Shown: positions 61,772 through 64,000 of the stretch, piece after piece
Layout: every line of letters begins with the position of its first letter
How positions within the stretch are numbered: position 1 is the first letter of the stretch
Origin: Arthrobacter sp. Bz4
Lineage (GTDB): Bacteria > Actinomycetota > Actinomycetes > Actinomycetales > Micrococcaceae
Length of the DNA stretch: 64,000 nt
Reading direction: 5' to 3'
Assembly: GCF_003075455.1 (NCBI RefSeq)
Contig: NZ_QDAE01000004.1
Coordinates: forward strand, 180,771 to 244,770
Program-made: the position numbers and the translations under genes
The notes under the pieces: model-generated
Told to the model about the DNA's origin: nothing
The model's input: only the letters and a program-made list of their open reading frames with translations
The model's database searches: none

Positions 61772-62524
61772 GTGGCAACCGGTATCTTCTTCATCGTTCT
61801 GTTCTCCATCCTGCTCGGAGCAATTGCCCAGCGGATCGCCGGCCTGGGTTTCGCCCTGCTCATCGCGCCGTTCCTGGTGATCATCCTGGGCCCGCATGAG
61901 GGAGTGGTGCTGGTCAATATTTGCGGGGTGGTGTCCTCTGCCCTGATTGTCGGCAGGGTCTGGAAGGACATCGACTGGAGCATGTTCCGGTGGATGGTCA
62001 TCCCCTCCGTTTTCGGCTCGATTCCCGGTTCGATTGCCGCGGTGATGCTCCCATCGGCACCGCTGTCGGTGACGGTTGGCGGCGTTGTCCTGGTGGCGCT
62101 GTCGGTGTCGCTGGTGTTGCAGCGCTCGTCGGTGGTGGTGCGCGGCAATGCGCCGAAGGCAGTTGCGGGGCTCACCGCCGGCCTCACCAATGCAATGGCT
62201 GGTGTGGGCGGTCCCGCCGTCAGCGCCTACGCCCTGCTGTCCCGTTGGCCGCAACGCCCTTTCGCGGCAACTCTGCAGCCGTTTTTCGTGGTGATCGGGC
62301 TCATCACCCTCGCGGTCAAGCTCAGTCTCGACCCCACCGATGCCCCCGCGCTGCAATGGTGGATGTGGTCGGCGATCGGCGTTGTGATCGTCGTCGGAAT
62401 CTTCGCCGGTGAGAAGCTCTCCCGGTTCATCAAGGACGACCATGCCCGGTTATTTGTGATTGTGATCGCTTTCTTCGGCGCCACGGCTGCGCTGGTCAAG
62501 GGATTGCTGGATCTCCTGCTCTAG
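61772..62524 (+). CDS. TauE/SafE-family sulfite/anion exporter
   Basis: 250 residues from GTG 61772 (GTG 61763 is an alternative). Eight or so membrane segments in two similar halves: FSILLGAIAQRIAGLGFALLIAP begins the first and AGLTAGLTNAMAGVGGPAVSAYAL the second. The repeated Gly-rich turns are typical. It would export sulfite, sulfoacetate or similar anions; no sulfur gene is adjacent. Confidence 0.85.
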   Translation: MATGIFFIVLFSILLGAIAQRIAGLGFALLIAPFLVIILGPHEGVVLVNICGVVSSALIVGRVWKDIDWSMFRWMVIPSVFGSIPGSIAAVMLPSAPLSVTVGGVVLVALSVSLVLQRSSVVVRGNAPKAVAGLTAGLTNAMAGVGGPAVSAYALLSRWPQRPFAATLQPFFVVIGLITLAVKLSLDPTDAPALQWWMWSAIGVVIVVGIFAGEKLSRFIKDDHARLFVIVIAFFGATAALVKGLLDLLL

Positions 62525-62608
62525 GGCGCGGACCTGGTGCGGCTGAACCGGGGCGTGGCACCGAGTCGCTGAACCTCCGAGGCAGCTGCCGGTGGCACCA
62601 TTGAAGAG

Positions 62609-63895
62609 ATGAAACTTCCTCTCCGTGTGCCCGGTCGGCGTGCCCTGCCCATGCCCCTGTGGCTGCAGGGTGTGTTCGAGCTGGCCCAGGCAGCAGTGAT
62701 TTCCGCTCTGTTGATCCTGGTTCCCCTGGCCGCCGTATGGCTGGCGGGTGGATTCGCCGATCGGACGCCTACCGGAATGCTGCAGTTGGGCGGCCAGGCG
62801 TGGCTTCTCATCCACGGAGTGCCTCTCGAAGTGACTTTCGCACCGGCCAATCCGGACGGCGTGGGAACCACCGGGATCCTCTCCATCGTGCCGTTGGGCC
62901 TGACCCTGATCCCGTTCCTGCTTGCCTGGCGGGCCGGTCGGCGTCTGGCGCGGGCCTCCTACTCCGATCAGCTGTGGCAGGCGCTCCTGGGTGCCCTCGG
63001 GATTTACGCGCTGGTGGGGGGTGGCGTTGCCTACCTCTGCGCTACGGCTGAAGCGACTGTCCCGCTTGCTGCGGGCGCCCTGATTCCCCTGTTGTCGGCC
63101 GGGCTGGGGCTGGTGATTGGCGCGTACCGCGAGGCGGGCGCGTGGAGCCGCCTGATCGGCGTCGACCGCGCCGCCTGGCTGGCGAAAACCAGCCAGAGCT
63201 CCCGGTGGGCCGGATCCTACGCCTGGGCCTGCCTGAGGTCCGGATTCCTTGCGCTGGTGGTATCCCTGGGGTTATCGGCGTTACTGCTGGCCGTCACCCT
63301 CGGGCTGCGCTGGGCAGAAATGGCGACCGTCTATCAGCGCCTCGATGCAGGGATTGTCGGCGGGAGCGCCCTGACTCTGGCCCAGCTCGGCTTCCTGCCC
63401 AACCTGGTGGTGTGGACCCTTTCCTGGGCTTCCGGTGCAGGGTTTGCGCTGGGGTCCGGCAGCGCCATTTCTCCGCTGACGACCAGCGCCGGACCGCTGC
63501 CAGCCATCCCGGTCCTCGGCGCTGTGCCGCCCGGCACCCTCGAATACGGGCTGGCGGCTCTCGCCATCCCGGTTCTGGCGGGGCTGCTGGCCGGCTGGTG
63601 GTTCTTCCGGGAAGGCGAGAACCACCTCGACGAGTGGCTGGAAATCAAGGTGGCAAGGCGGTGGTTTACGGCAAGTCTGTCGACCCTGGCGGCCGCCGCC
63701 CTGATTGGACTGACCGCCGGTGTTGCAGCCGGGGTGGTCGCATGGGTGTCTCATGCGTCGCTAGGCCTCGGCCGGCTAGTGGATTTGGGCCCCAACCCGC
63801 TGTGGGTGGGCCTGTTGATTGCCGGGGAGGTGGCTGTCGGCGTCGTCATCGGTTACGCGGCGGGGCCGTTGCTGGAGCGTGAAAAGCGCGCCTAG
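62609..63895 (+). CDS. DUF6350 multi-pass membrane protein
   Basis: 428 residues with about ten membrane segments (LAQAAVISALLILVPLAAVWL, LLGALGIYALVGGGVAYL, LLVVSLGLSALL-like stretches). It matches DUF6350, found in most actinobacteria and sometimes called cell division protein PerM. The motif NLVVWTLSWASGAGFALGSG is conserved from memory. In related genomes purN and purH often follow, which lies outside this window. Confidence 0.85.
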   Translation: MKLPLRVPGRRALPMPLWLQGVFELAQAAVISALLILVPLAAVWLAGGFADRTPTGMLQLGGQAWLLIHGVPLEVTFAPANPDGVGTTGILSIVPLGLTLIPFLLAWRAGRRLARASYSDQLWQALLGALGIYALVGGGVAYLCATAEATVPLAAGALIPLLSAGLGLVIGAYREAGAWSRLIGVDRAAWLAKTSQSSRWAGSYAWACLRSGFLALVVSLGLSALLLAVTLGLRWAEMATVYQRLDAGIVGGSALTLAQLGFLPNLVVWTLSWASGAGFALGSGSAISPLTTSAGPLPAIPVLGAVPPGTLEYGLAALAIPVLAGLLAGWWFFREGENHLDEWLEIKVARRWFTASLSTLAAAALIGLTAGVAAGVVAWVSHASLGLGRLVDLGPNPLWVGLLIAGEVAVGVVIGYAAGPLLEREKRA

Positions 63896-63911
63896 CCGGT
63901 GTCACTTCCCC

Positions 63912-64000
63912 CAAAAGAGTGGCTGCCCCGCAACTACGTCACAAAAGAGTGGCTGCCCCGCAACTACGTCACAAAAGAGTGGCTGCCCCGCAACTACGTC
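63912..64000 (+). repeat. 30-base perfect tandem repeat, cut by the window edge
   Basis: Three exact copies of a 30-base unit (starting CAAAAGAGTGGCTGCCCCGC) begin at 63912, 63942 and 63972 and run to the window end. There are no spacers. One frame is open across all copies (decapeptide KEWLPRNYVT), with a GTG at 63899 but no ribosome site. It starts 16 bases after the DUF6350 stop and probably continues. Confidence 0.9.

Noticed and set aside
63912..64000. Possible CRISPR array at the right edge
   Set aside because: The 30-base units are directly adjacent with no spacers, and no cas gene is nearby.

Overview
The window comes from a high-GC Gram-positive actinobacterium, most like an Arthrobacter-type Micrococcaceae. 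Signs are the GC-rich third codon positions, frequent GTG and TTG starts behind GGAGG-like ribosome sites, and typical actinobacterial families (Asp23 stress operon, DUF6350, DUF1684, HbpS-like proteins, glutaminase-STAS-cNMP fusion, DASS carrier). It reads as ordinary chromosome. No rRNA, tRNA, CRISPR array, transposase or phage gene was seen.

Layout. 1-5.7 kb: a truncated secreted beta-helix protein, a NERD-domain protein, a frameshifted HNH/Excalibur nuclease and a threonine/serine dehydratase, then a 275-base block made of three kinds of short repeat. 5.9-13.7 kb: a triose/dihydroxyacetone module, with an HbpS-like protein divergent from class II aldolase, HAD phosphatase, DhaL and DhaK, followed by a one-piece sensor kinase/response regulator divergent from 6-phosphofructokinase, then a universal stress protein. 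Three intergenic sites of about 30 bases in this module look like copies of one operator. 14-22.9 kb: sugar-acid catabolism, with a GntR regulator, a sugar ABC importer without ATPase (one permease frameshifted), gluconokinase, galactonate dehydratase, KDPG aldolase, KDG kinase and mannonate dehydratase. Galactonate and mannonate would converge on 2-keto-3-deoxy-6-phospho-sugars cleaved to pyruvate and glyceraldehyde 3-phosphate.

23-45.3 kb: mixed housekeeping and signalling genes. They include an HPt-like protein without its histidine, a racemase, a LOV-GGDEF-EAL blue-light c-di-GMP protein, a large catalase, a haloacetate dehalogenase-like hydrolase, a DASS carrier, a 2-hydroxyacid dehydrogenase, a drug-efflux MFS, a gamma-glutamyltransferase with its GntR regulator and likely operators, cardiolipin synthase, and a GNAT-AAA+ fusion. 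45.4-52.7 kb: glutaminase-STAS-cNMP, a FitAB/VapBC-like toxin-antitoxin pair, an Nramp C-terminal remnant, and an eight-gene overlapping operon of Asp23-type stress proteins with its own sigma factor and anti-sigma factor. 53-57 kb: a complete OpuC-type osmoprotectant importer. 57-64 kb: an EAL phosphodiesterase coupled to a 58-residue DUF1059 protein, a CpdA-like phosphoesterase, a Stealth phosphotransferase, a DUF1684 protein, a TauE permease and a DUF6350 membrane protein. The window ends inside a 30-base tandem repeat.

The least explained features are a composite repeat found three times (5697, 20644, 48220), built as three 9-base units, a 15-16 base spacer and three 9-base units around TGCATGCA, and the operator shared across the triose module.
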